Program-made: the position numbers and the translations under genes
NCBI GenBank assembly: GCA_013396655.1
Contig: WBMV01008585.1
Span: 303,554-367,553, forward strand
DNA length: 64,000 nucleotides
Direction: 5' to 3'
Source: Campylorhamphus procurvoides
Lineage: Eukaryota > Chordata > Aves > Passeriformes > Dendrocolaptidae
Part shown: piece by piece, positions 37,470-64,000 of the stretch
How the letters are laid out: every line of letters begins with the position of its first letter
How positions within the stretch are numbered: position 1 is the stretch's first letter
The notes under the pieces: generated by a model
Database searches by the model: none
Seen by the model: the letters and a program-made list of their open reading frames with translations, nothing else
What the model was told of the DNA's origin: nothing

Positions 37470-40400
37470 GCTCAGCAGCAGCTGCATCAAGCAGGCCCTT
37501 CTCAGTCTGGGACAGAATGGTTGAACTTTAGGATCCCAATAGGAACGGAGTTCAGTTTTTGGCTTTTTGTGAAGGGAGTCACATCAAATACTATGCTCTG
37601 CCCTTGTTCACAGGTGGTTTTGGTACTGGACACCTGACAACCTCTGGTCTAAACTGCCTCTGTCATAATGGTGAGGTTTTCCACCAATAGGTCCAGCACA
37701 GAGAAATCTTCTCTGAATCTAAGGAAAACATAGAAAAACATAGAAAAACCCTATGAAAATAATGGGGGAAACCCCCACTTTAAAATACAATATATACATT
37801 CAGTAGTTCTTCTAAATCATTATTATAATGAAGGTGCAGAGGAAGAGGTGTTATGAGTCATGATGACAGAATGATCAGATGAGCTGTTATAGTGCTGTTA
37901 CAATTTTTTGAAAACAATAGTTTATGTTCCAAAGTGGTAAGTATGATGCTTCTGGTGTTTTGCATTGTAAAAACATATGGATTGTGCAGACATTCCTTTG
38001 GTGGTGGTAGCAGAATGCAGTGTATTTAGGAGTGAAGGGACAGAGATCTCCATCTTTAGTAGTGGTAGGGGTATTTAAAGTGCTTTATTAGCATTGAATT
38101 TTAGAGAATATAGCTTCCTCTTTAAGTATTTATACAAGAAAATTAGCCTGCTCATCAGATACTCTGCTCATCAATAAAAAAGCCTGTGAAAGATCATAAT
38201 ACTGGATGATCCTTTGTTTTACATATGAACATTTTTCTCTGTTTTATGGACTAATGCTAATCACCTAGACAATTTACTGAAAGAGAGGACCAGTCCATTC
38301 ATTATCAATGTGTAAGTAAATTGTCCACTGGAATAACGGCTGCACCATTTTAAAAAGCATTTTGAAATTACATTCATAAGAATGATATAAGGAATGTAGA
38401 GCACGTTCCAATGAGGAAATATAGTTTGTTTTGGTCAGAAAATATATGCTGTATGTGTATGTATTTTCTTAGCTGTCTGTGCCAAACCAAATTCCCCAGA
38501 TACCTGAGTACTGCACACTCTTATGAGTAAACACTCAACTAGCATCACAGAATGTGCCAGGGATATTTAATCGCTAGACAGAGGGGGAAAAAAAATCTCT
38601 GTCATGACCTGCTGACCAGACATTTCTTGGCAATTGGTAATCAACTGTGTTAGCCTTTTATTTTCTCTCCTGCCATTATCTTCCAGGAAAGGTCTGAGCA
38701 AAAGGTCAGAGCAGCTTAAGTAGGTATTGGTTCATTTGTTATCTTTCATGCAGTATGCTGCAATCAACAGTCTGCTGTCCTCTGAAGGTGAAAGACTTCA
38801 GCTTAATTTACATTGTTTATTTACTGTAGAATTTGGCTACCAAATCCAAAAATTAAGAATAGTTTCTGGTGATAAGAATAGTTTCTCAATTCTGAGAATA
38901 ATTTTTAATGCTTTCTATGAGCATTAAATTTTAAAAGATCTGCATTGGTCAATCATGAACTACTTCTTTATTGACAGTGTACAGAAGAAACATGTTTGAA
39001 AAGTGACCTGAATCTTAGTTCAGATTACCATGTATTTAAGACTCATTCTGTTCAAGTAGGAAATATATTCTATGTGTACCTTTGAACAGGTAATTGGATT
39101 TGCATTCCTTTCCTGAAAAAGTCTTCCCAGGTGGCAGACCCACAGAAGAAAACACTAATTCCTAGAAAAAGATGAGGAAAAAAGGGGCAAATGATAGGAA
39201 CAACTCATCTAGCAGCTGCCTCCTGTCACACAAATGTATTGCATAGGGAGGAGGCTGTAGTAATGTTTATTTGTAGCTTAAAGTGACTGCACCCAAAATT
39301 CTGGATTTTTTGAAGGAATTTTGTTTTAAAGACAGACTTATCTTTGATCAGAAGTTGTTCATTATTCAGTTTTGTCGTCCCATGCTGCACTAGCAGAGCA
39401 CTGCTGAATGGGAAAAACAGAAAGCTGATTATTTCCTTTCTGGGAATGGAAGTGTTTAGCCTCAGGCATGGGGGAATTTCTCTCCTTTTTTCTCCTCCTG
39501 TAATACTGGAAACATTTGAAATTTGTTCAAGCCTCTATGGGAAGCCAACACAGACTGCTCTGTATCTCTGTCTCCAGCATGGAACGGCAGCTGGCAAACA
39601 AATGGGTACCACCACAGCTTTTATGATTGCCATTAGGCAGCCCAGGACTCTCCTGGTCCCTGGACAGGCAGGGCAACACAAGAGATGAGAGAGATTCACC
39701 TTCTCCCTCAAAGCCAGTACTTGCAATGAAGATACCCTTCTATTCAGGAAAAAATGGAATTGGAACATGTGACCTACCTCTTTTAATAGCTGAAAGTGTG
39801 GTTTCCTTACCCACTGAAAAAGGTTAGTGTGGCAAAGCAGTTACAAATGCTTGACCTCAATGGGATTTCCTCGTATCATTTGGTCTTCCCTTCATTCTAC
39901 ATACAGTACCCATTCCCAAGTGTGTGTTGAACTAAAGATAATTAATCTCTGCCAGAGTGGTTATTTTGGGCTTTCACTCTGTGAAGACAAACCTTACACT
40001 TGAGATCTCTATGCTGACTTTCACAGTTAACATAGAGGTTATTTCCTGCCAGCCAGAACTGGAAGAATTAGGTTTTCCTTCTTGTCTGTGCAGTCTGCAG
40101 CAATACCTTTTGTTTAGAAGCAACAGATAGGGCTGTAAAGTCTGCACTGAAGCTTTACCATTTCCAGGAAATGACTTATGAACCTCTAGTCTCTTTTGTG
40201 AGAGAGAGGTACAGAGGGGCATGGGTCAGAATAGACATTTTGGTACTTGCAATAGGTGGTGTTTCAAGCAGAGAAGCTTAGGGGCTTTGGCGATCAGACC
40301 TGCTCAGACAGTGATCTTGTAGAGCAAATATCAGTTTGCTTCAGTGTAGAAGAGACTCTGGACTTTTCAGTGAGGCTGGAATGAGCAGGACTGGTCCAGT

Positions 40401-41480
40401 GCAAAAACAGACCATGGCAAAATTGATTTTTCCTGTAACAGAGAACACTTCTGTCATGCAGTGTTTTTTCCATCTAGCCTCAGGGACTTGGTTGCCTGTG
40501 AGGTCCAAGCACAAGAGCTTTCTACTCTCTTGTTTTTCATCAAGAAGCTAGATGTTTATATCACTTGTTGAATTTGAGCTTTATACCTCAACACTTGGAT
40601 TAGATGTTTAAAAATAAAATATTCTTTTATTTATGTGCAAAAGTTCCCTCTTCCCTGTGTTGCATCAGAGCAGCTGTTGCCGTGCTCTGCATTTTTTTTT
40701 CTTTCTGGGTCTGTCTGCGACAGCCACCAGCCATCCTTCTATTTACAGTTGTTACCGCAGGGAAATTGGAAACTGCAGCTGCTGGGACATGATTATCTTC
40801 TTCGTGTCAGGTTTGTCTTTTACTGCAACACAGCAAACGAAGTGTTTGTACAACTAGTAAAACATTTATCTAGAGATAAACAAAAGTGCCATGCCTTGGC
40901 TGAACGAGCTGCTGATGTAGAGCTAATTTTGGACAGCATTATTAGCAGTGGCGATACCGAAGGGTGTCAAAAGGGGACTACCTTCCCTGCACCCCCTGCC
41001 CATTGTAATGTCCACAACTCTTCTGTAATCAGAAGTGGGGAAGCCCCTAAAGTCATGGCAGCAAAACTTAGATAAGAATCCTGAAGCAAGCAGAGGCTGG
41101 CGTCTCTGTTGGCCTCTAGGAAAGGGCAGTCTTGTGCAATGTTTAGTCAAAGGCTTACAGTACTTGCCAAGTTTTTGACTGAACAGCAGTATAGTTACAT
41201 TTCCTTCTGTTCAGTGATCAAAGTGATGAAATAATGCCTAAAAAGTCAGGACTGTGCAATCCTTGTTTTATGAAGATAACAATACAGAATTGCATTTTTG
41301 TCACTGAAGAGTATGAAGAAGTAAATGAAAGAGATCTAAATCTGCCAGTGAAATGAACTGTTCTGAACAGTGTATGCTACACTCCTGTCTGTCCCACATG
41401 GATTAATATTTCATTGCACTTGTTGAATTCACAAAACCTACAAACTCAAAATTTAGAAAATATGTGAAAAACAGAGACAA
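37470..41480. other. Intergenic DNA downstream of ANKRD55
   Basis: No supported gene. The longest open frame, 40635-41075 on +, is 146 codons and begins with a non-ATG codon; it shows no domain I recognise and is probably chance. A short tandem of acatagaaaa units lies at about 37727-37748. Confidence 0.65.
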
Positions 41481-41998
41481 AAGAACTCAATTGCTAAAAC
41501 TACCTTTTATTTTGAGCTTATTATTTTAATCTTAAAACCATTTTTTTGATGGCACATAGCATCCGAATCAGCACCTTTGCATTTACAAACTACAGAGAAA
41601 CCCTGTCAATTTATGTTTTCCTAGTTCTGACTTCTAAATCATGCAGAAAATCTTACTCTTTGTTCCTGTTTCCCATGAAAGGCTTAACAGCACATTACTG
41701 CAACATAATCATGTGTTATGAGGGTTCCATTCACAAAATAAATTTGCATCACATCAAAAATTGATTTAGTAATTTCATCATAAAGGAAATCTATAGTGAA
41801 AATGCATATACATATATAAGTGTGTGTATATAGATACATATGTAGTGCAGCTTCTGTGATGTGCTATCTTTTCTTGGATTTTCTAAATTTCCACTTCAGT
41901 TCGTAACAGTATAATTAGTGCAAATTAATGAGATTTAGTGTACAATTATCTTGTAACAAGCACTTAGACTTGCACTTAACTTAGGGCAGTGTAATGAG
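41480..41998 (-). other. ANKRD55: ANKRD55 3'UTR (probable)
   Basis: Region from the stop codon to the first good polyadenylation signal. The end is inferred, not observed. It contains dinucleotide-rich stretches (catatatacatatata type, about 41803-41841). Confidence 0.5.
41506..41511 (-). terminator. ANKRD55: Candidate poly(A) signal AATAAA for ANKRD55
   Basis: AATAAA on the minus strand, about 490 nt after the stop, preceded by ATTAAA at about 41524-41529. It is followed on the minus strand by a T/G-rich stretch (ttcttttgtctctgttttt, ending near 41470) that fits a downstream element. Confidence 0.5.
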
Positions 41999-56660
<14,662 letters not shown>

Positions 56661-56977
56661 TCAGAGAAGGAAAGTGTCTTACAATGGGGCTCACACCAAG
56701 CTGCATTTTCTCTGCTAGAGAATGCTAACTATAATAATGGTATTTTTTTGCGTGTATACCAGATTCCCCAAGTACGAAAGCCAAAAACTTTCAATTTCCT
56801 GATGGGAATTGTGTTTGCTTTATTAATTTCCTAGAACACTCTGAGCAGTAGAAAAATAACAAATAATGTACCATTGCAAATATCTCAAAAAGTTGCAGAG
56901 TGTAAGTTACTCAACAGAAATTACTTGGGGTTTTGCTAAGCCAGGGTCCAGAAAGACACAAGGCTGTATTTTCTCAT

Positions 56978-58790
56978 AGAAATTCAGGGCTGGAAAGAAC
57001 CTCAAAAGAAAACCCACATCTTTAAGTCTGTCCCAGTACACCTAGAAAAGCCATGTCAAATATTTGCTCAAGTGGTTCTTGAAAAACTTTCTTAGCTAAT
57101 TTGCTTCAATGAGCTTAATAGAAAGTTGATGTTGCTCTCCAACTTGCAAATGAAATTGAACATTTTTTATCCTACCTTGGTGAAAATAGAGAAAGAGAAT
57201 TCATAATGTTTTTGTAACAACAGGGTGGGAAATGTCTTTCTGTATCATCAAATTCAATCCCTGCAATCACTTGCAGCTATGTCACATTATCCTTTTCCTA
57301 AACTTACTGTGTCCATTAAAGGCATTTAGGTTTTTCTGCCCCCATTACTCCCAAAGGAATGTAGTTCAAGAACTTTTTTGTTCTAATGATTAGTATCTCT
57401 AATTTCTATTCATACTCATGGCTGATTATATTCCTTTGTTCCTGTTCCAGCATTATTATTTAGATTAAATATGTCTTTCCTCTAACTCGTATTTGTTCTT
57501 CAGATGTATTTATAAGCAATCCTCATCTCTCTTCTGAGTTGTTCTTTTGCTGCTCTAACCACTCAAGGTCTTTTAAGTTTTCTTTGAAAAAATACACTTT
57601 TTGTTTCTCTCATCAAACTATTAACTCTTCTCCTTTTGTTTTAGTTGTATTTCCTTGAAAAAGGCTGATTAAAATTGTACCTAGTCATGCACAAACATTT
57701 TTGCCAGATCTTTGTACAGTGACACTAGCTCTTCCCTATTTGTGTTGGAGATATTTGTGTTAGAAATACCTCTTTTGCTATGTCATAGAACAGCATTTGC
57801 CTCATTCACAGCTGTGTCCCATTAGAAGCTCCTAGTCATTCTGGAATAACCCTTTACACCTCAGTACTTGTCTTCCATAGTCGTTTCCAAGCCTAGAGTT
57901 TCTAATTTTGGAGAGGACCTTACATTACTAGCACCCAAATGCATGACTTAAATGGTTTATCTTATTAAATTTTGTTTCATTTGTATTACTCAAGACTGAA
58001 AGGTGATCCAGCTTCCCCAGTATGATATCCCCATACTTTTCTATTAATGACTTCCAGTTTTTTATTATTGGGAGATTTCATCAGAAATCCCCTGTGTTTT
58101 GTGCCAAGTTATTATGAAAATATTAAGCAAGAATGATTTCCAGTTTTATCCCTGAAAGTAATTTCCTTCCAGCCTCTATTTAACATTTAATCATACTCTT
58201 GACTCTTGATTTTAAGATACATCATTTGCCCCTCTGTACTTCTGCATCTTATTTTGTTAGACAGCTATTTGTATTAAATTTATCTTTTAATGATGGATAG
58301 ACATCCATTATCTCAAGCCTCTTCTATACACTTTTCTTCTGCACTCTTGGTATGCAGCTTCCTGCTGTAATTTGCACCATTGAGAAGATACATTTCAGGT
58401 CCCTGGAACATTCTGATCTCACAGCTACTCAGTTCAGCTGAGAATTTCCTTTAATTTAGCAAAACATGTCATGATAAAAACAGGAATTCTATTTTGTATG
58501 TATTTTGTTTATTCAGCTGTTTAATTAAGAGTCTTGTCTTGATCATGTCATCCAAGCTAATTTTCCATGACCAGGCATTTTATAATGTCCCCATTAACCA
58601 TGTTAAAATTGTCATTAATTTATAGTTGCCTGATCTTCATGTTCAGGAATACTGAGATCCTATGAATAATTGTTGTTTTAGTTTTCCAGTCCTTATGCCA
58701 AATATCATTGTCTTTAGTACTAGCACAATTCCTAGTTATAGATTTTGGTCATTAGCATCAGAGAAACTGCTAATCACATTCAGGGCTAAC
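56978..58790 (-). mobile_element. Ancient CR1-like LINE copy (tentative)
   Basis: Heavily diverged, minus orientation. The 3' end resembles the CR1 terminus on + (tcagggctggaaagaacctc). Further right come pieces in the expected order: tttgttcctgttccagcatt, gatgtatttataagcaatcc, tcatctctcttctgag and gcatgacttaaatgg. Extent and continuity are uncertain. Confidence 0.45.
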
Positions 58791-58818
58791 GGAACTTAGA
58801 AGTCTATTACAAGTCTAT

Positions 58819-58877
58819 CAAGACTGACATAGAGAATAAATATCTGTCTATTGCTATCCTTCTCTATGTCAGTCTTG
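58819..58877. repeat. Perfect 18-bp inverted repeat
   Basis: Arms caagactgacatagagaa (58819-58836) and its exact reverse complement (58860-58877) around a 23-nt AT-rich loop. It lies between the two ancient CR1-like segments. Confidence 0.9.
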
Positions 58878-59079
58878 GTACAAAAAATTGTTAACATTAG
58901 CACCTTACCGTTCCTGTATTCATGTTATTGTGACACTGGTATTCCTTTGGTTTTATACTGTTTTGGTAAGTTCAAATTTCGCACTCTGCGCCTTTCAAAG
59001 TCCCTCAATGTTCTTGCACAACTCTTAGCATTCACATAAGAAATTTCCCACCGTTCTTAGTGGCATTTTATACATTTAC

Positions 59080-59430
59080 ACACTGTTCTGCCTCCCACCC
59101 ATCTTCCATTTTCTAGACTAAACAAACCATTTCAACCTCTCTGGGCAGGTCAATATTTCCAACCCACTTATCATACTTGGTGCTTACTTTAGGTCTGTTT
59201 CCAGTTTGTCTACAGCCTTTTTTCAACCATGGCATAATTATCCAGCTAAGGCTCCTCTCCTGACACTGAAAATGACATTGCTACTTCCTGTAGCCCACAT
59301 GTATCATACTTTTGTTAATGTCCCAGAATTATGTTTGTTTGATTGGTGTCAACGCTGTAACTTAAACTCCTACTCGCTTTTGTAATCTACTAGTCTATTC
59401 CTCTTAATTTTGTACAAACAGCTTTAATTT
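59080..59430 (-). mobile_element. Second ancient CR1-like fragment (tentative)
   Basis: Minus orientation; on + it shows tagactaaacaaaccatttc, ggtctgtttccagtttgtct, taatgtcccagaattatgtt and taatctactagt, which correspond to mid-element CR1-like sequence already represented in the copy to its left. This suggests a separate insertion or a rearranged one. Confidence 0.4.
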
Positions 59431-62400
59431 TCCACAGTTCTGTATACAGTGTTATTTTATTAATTTCAGTTAATTCTTACAGTTTATCAAAGAAATTTGG
59501 AGTTTCATCCTGACCCATGAAGTGCTTGGTGTCCCAGTAATTTAGTTCTAACTGTGGATTAAATATTTGTTCTGTATTCCATCACCTCATTATGGAACAA
59601 AAAAACCTCAAAGAACCTCACGATAAATCCCTGATTGGACTCTCTATGAGATGTTTACCTCTAAAAATTATTTGAACTGTCCTGAATGTGGCTGATAGAG
59701 AGTATATGATGTGTGATCGAAATCCGTGGTCAATTCTGATTGCATTATTCCTTATTTTTTCCCTCTGGCACATCCTGTCTTTGGACTGAATTCTGGTTCT
59801 ATTATAGCAGGCTGTGCTTATAAAAATTGTGCTATTGATATAATTCAGTGTGATTAAACTTGTGCGTACTACTCAAACCAGGAAGGGGTAGACTATTAGA
59901 CTTTTAATGATCACGCCATTTGCCACAGCTTAAAAAGGTCTCTGTACCATGTGATGAACTTTAGCTTGTTGGCATTTTTTCAGTATTTTTTTGTTGTACT
60001 ACATGGAATTAAATTGAGAAGCTGACATTCCAGATGTTATATCTAATAGCATCTTATCTTCAAATCAATAATTGTTTTGAAGATTCCTATTGCATTTCTG
60101 ACTAATTTTAAAAATTTAGTCAAATTGTTAATTCCATTTTCTAATTAATCAAAGAGTTTTTCCTAATTTTTGAACCTCCTCCCGAACAAGGTCTCTGGGC
60201 AACTGATCTGTGGCTTTCCAGCTGTCTCGTCTTAGGAATGCCTTCTTATCTTTACATTCATCTTGGCTTTTTTAAATTGCACATAAAATTTTCCTAAAAT
60301 GCTTACACTGACCTTATTCTTAGATTGATAGCTTTGAGTTGTGGTCACAAAAAATGTAGTGTTCCTGTGGCAAATTTACCACAGTACTATTGTTAGACCA
60401 GGATGTTCAGTGGTAAGTTTACCATAGGAAAATTACATGTTTTTGTAACCTTACAAAACCTTTCAAATTCTTTTCAGCAACATTCACAGAGATAATCAGT
60501 CCTTTTTGCTATGTGTTTCTATACAGTTTTGTAGGCCCCCACTCTGCTCAGTTTTTGTTAAACTTTTGTCCCATCTCACACCTTTATCTGCTTCCACCCA
60601 CTATTCATTCTGCTTAGTGAACTTTGCTTCCTTAGATCACCCATCTCAATTAAACTTCCTTTATGAAGAAGAAATGTCCTAAAGCCTCAATCCATGAGCC
60701 TTTGCAAGAAAAACTCTCTTTGTGCTTTATGCAACTTTTTGTCTGAGATTTGTGTCATCTCCAGACAGTGACAAACAGCAAATTCACTAACAGGGTATTT
60801 AGTTCTCACATTTAGTTATAACTCCATTTTCTATAGGCTAGTTAATAAAAAGTCAAACTTTTGATAGTTGCATCTCTCACTGCTTTCCAAATAATAAGAT
60901 AATAACTCAGGAAGTATCTACTGAATCAAGTACCATGAGGAAAATCTTGAAAGTCTAGGACACTTTTCTGGTTTTGGTATTTCTTTCACCTATGACTACT
61001 CAATTTATCATCATTGTTAGTACAGCCATAGTTCTTATACCTCAGCCCTTTCTATAACCAACTGATATGTAAACCAAAAATTTTACTTGTCTAGTTTATT
61101 ATCATTTGCATAATATTCTACCATAACGCTGCATTTCATTCTGCCAGGTCTTCAGTCATAAGTACTACAATGTTTTCTTTGTTCACTGCACTGTATAGAG
61201 GGTTAATTTTTTCCTCCCTTCAGAACACTCTAGTCTAGGTAATTTGATGCCAAAGAGGAGAGTCATGTGGAAGGAGTCTGCTAAGCTGGCTACCAGTAAT
61301 GTAGAGGTGGGAGAGGGAGAGGAACAAGCTATGGACCGCTTAACTGTTTTCAGGAAACCTGGACAAAAAATTTTTCTTCCAAGTAAATGCCTCTGGAGAT
61401 TATGTGGTTAGGTTGTATTTGTTCTCCTATATTTCCTGTCACTTTGTATTAGCATGCAGTTTACAGCCTTGCTATATCTACAGCCAGCTTTGCTGGATGG
61501 AAATTCCCCACTAGCAGCACTTTATGTTGCTTATCAATAGCATTGGCCTTTAGGTCTGCCTGTGTTTCCTCTTCTACATTCTCTCATCTTTCAATTCCAC
61601 ACGTGTGAATATGAAGCTTTGATTTTTTTTTTTAATGTCTTTCTGCTCTGACAGAATGGCTTGAGATTTTAACAATTTTTTCACTTCTTTCTGCAGCACC
61701 AAACAAATACTTGTCCCAGTGCACTACTCTGGGAGGTAACTCACTTTTATAGAAAAGCAATAAATCATTATAGATTAAAACAAATTTGCATAAGAACTTC
61801 TGGCTTCCCCCTGGAAACCATCTGTGTGCATCACTGGGTTCTCTTTGAGATTTGTTACAGAATCCAAGTCCTTTTATTTCTCTCTTATTCCGCACAAACA
61901 GACATACATAGCATATTTTAATATGAAATTGACTGTGGTACCAGTAGGGCCACTGGAAAATAAACCAGACAAACAAACCAAAATTTTTTGAGCAAAATTT
62001 GAACAAATAACTTGTTTGTGGACCTTTTCTTTTATAACTCCAGATATCTCCAGTTGAGACTGTTGCATTGGTAAATACGTCTTTCCTTTCCTTCCCTTTT
62101 TTTTTCCCTTCTGAAATTCAGAAAGCAAAAGCCATTCCACATTCTTTTCCACATCCACATGAGTCTGTTGATTGAGTCTTGAAAAGTCTTGATCTTTGAC
62201 TCAAGACTACACTGGCAGAAACTGTGTTTAGTTACAGCTGGCAAAACTGAACTGTTCCTCCAATATAATTTTTTCCCCTTATGTGATTACTTTCACTGAA
62301 GTGCCATTTTCCTCATGTTCATGTTCAGAACACCATATCAGTGTATCGTGTTATTGCCTTAACAGTAACAGAGTTTAGAATTTCATCTTAGAATCAGAGC

Positions 62401-64000
62401 AAGAAAAACAATGCATCAGCCATGACGATATGTCAGGTTGGAATCAGATATTAAGGCTGTATCAGAACAACATATCCCTATCTTGCTGTAGATGCAGTGT
62501 CTGCTGTTTTAAAGATGGAGAATGCCAAACTTAAAAGCAGAAGCATAATTTTACTCTCAGTCTGCAGCCAACAGTGCAGTGAGAAACATCCCTAAACTGG
62601 CAGCTTGGGTTGCTGAAGCGTTTTACACACATGGGAGCTTTCTCACATGTGTTAAAGACTTTTAGCATCCTCCCCCCACCCCCGCTCTGTACCTCAGAGT
62701 AGAGAAAGCAGAGGAATGGAAACACACTCACTCTACCTCAACTGCTGTCATTCCCTGGCTGCCAGATGCCTGCATTAGCAGTGGAGAAATGTGCAAAATT
62801 TCAGAGCACCTTATGGTTTCTCTGCCCTGGGAGGACAGAGACAACTGGGCCCTGTGCTGAGGAAAGAAACAATTCATGATACCATCTTCATCTTTCCTCC
62901 TGCCAAGGAAACCATGCCAAAGGTTCCCTGGATGCAGCCCAGGCAAGTCACAGGGTGTGTTTCTGATGGCAAACCAACATAAATTAACAACTCTACTGAC
63001 GGTGCTGTAGTTATATTGGCGAGACTCAGACAGCTCAGAGAGAAGGTCATTTGTCTTCTCCTCACCTGAGTGTTGCAGCCTTACACACCTGCCAACAGTG
63101 TCTCTTGCAGGCTGAGAGTGACTTGGCTTGACTTTGTGGTACTCTTCAAAAGAGAATATGTTGTTGCTGTTTTTGTTCTGTGGTCCTTAGACCACTGCTG
63201 TCTCTGGTACAGATAGAGGACACAGTGTTTTTTAAATATTTATCCACTTAGCAGCCTTAGTGGGTGTTGGAAAAAGCTACCAAATGACAAAGGCAGTCAT
63301 GGAAGCATGGCTTTAGGGGTATTTTATGTCTCTGCCTCTCTTACCTTCTCTTTGCTCAAGCAAAACTCTGCATGAAGCACTGGCCAAGTCTCTCTGAGAA
63401 TTTATTTTCACTCATAGTCTTCTATCATAAGTGCATATGATTTTCTGTGTAAATGACTATGACTAAAATTACTTGGCAACTTTCCCCTGCTATTACATTG
63501 TTGTGAAGACTGGTTTCTCTGGATGAGATGTTTACACACTTTGAAAAAGAGACAGTTTTTTAATTCTTCAGTAGAATAAGGATTTATTCTATCAGAGGAA
63601 TGGAAACTTTTGTCTTCCAATACCTCTTTCCAGGCATAGGAGATCAGATATACAGTACAGATATGCAAAAAGTGTGGTGCATGTAAATTACTCATATTCT
63701 GGCATCCACTTGTGGAGTTACACATAGACTATGTGCTGGGAGGAGATCTCACAATTATCCTGTGCTTCCCTACAGGCTTTGCCTGAGACAAATTCCTGCT
63801 AAGATCAGTGGGAGTTCTGCAATTGATTACCTCAGTAAGCTGATTGGTATGAATAATTACATTGTCAATGGCACGTTAGGACTTGAAGGGTTTACTGTTT
63901 AAAAGTCAATTATTTCAGTAAAGGCAGTTTTTCCAATGGTCCGGTTATACTGTTGAGTTTTTATATAAATACTGCTGGAACATGTACAAATCACAAAAAA

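Noticed and set aside
40635..41075. 146-codon + strand frame downstream of ANKRD55
   Set aside because: Begins at a non-ATG codon, has no recognised domain, and two other frames are open nearby; likely chance.
62728..62946. Minus-strand frame with an acceptor-like tttcctcag and a donor-like GAGgtagag, considered as an upstream ANKRD55 exon
   Set aside because: The translation has no ankyrin signature and lacks the TALHWAVQ-type end that must join the exon at 56648; the weak resemblance over GMTAVE is too short.

Overview
The window is vertebrate nuclear DNA, almost certainly from a bird. Two conserved vertebrate genes lie in tandem on the minus strand. The introns are GT-AG, and the interspersed repeats are dominated by CR1 LINE copies of avian type. 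I cannot name the species. In chicken this gene pair is Z-linked (homologous to human 5q11.2), so a Z-chromosome origin is a reasonable inference. No bacterial, phage, CRISPR or operon-type feature is present.

Layout from left to right. (1) 738-8021, minus strand: the 5' coding half of IL6ST (gp130, the shared IL-6 family signal transducer). Six coding exons carry the signal peptide, the Ig-like domain and the first two fibronectin-III modules, ending just past the WSxWS box. About 326 codons are present. The remaining ectodomain, the transmembrane segment and the cytoplasmic tail lie left of position 1. (2) 8022-14.1 kb: long 5' intron of IL6ST. (3) About 14.09-14.73 kb: a CpG island with GC boxes, interrupted by a 50-base assembly gap. 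It is the probable IL6ST promoter and first exon, and is followed at once by about 320 bp of degenerate hexamer minisatellite. (4) About 15.06-41.48 kb: intergenic DNA with no convincing gene, several CR1 copies and a 77-nt near-perfect hairpin at 26.65 kb. (5) About 41.48 kb to the right edge, minus strand: the 3' part of ANKRD55. Five coding exons (453 codons plus stop) encode the C-terminal ankyrin repeats and the disordered tail. The rest is introns, including at least 7.3 kb at the right edge, much of it ancient CR1-like sequence. The N-terminal ANKRD55 exons are outside the window.

The tandem IL6ST/ANKRD55 order and orientation match human. The two genes encode unrelated products: a cytokine receptor subunit and an ankyrin-repeat protein of poorly known function. 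Their adjacency is conserved synteny, not a pathway.

I found no new biological system I could defend. The observations most worth checking are the 26.65 kb hairpin, the minisatellite and assembly gap at the IL6ST promoter, a NAGNAG acceptor and a possibly lineage-specific segment in ANKRD55, and a possible solo LTR near 45 kb.
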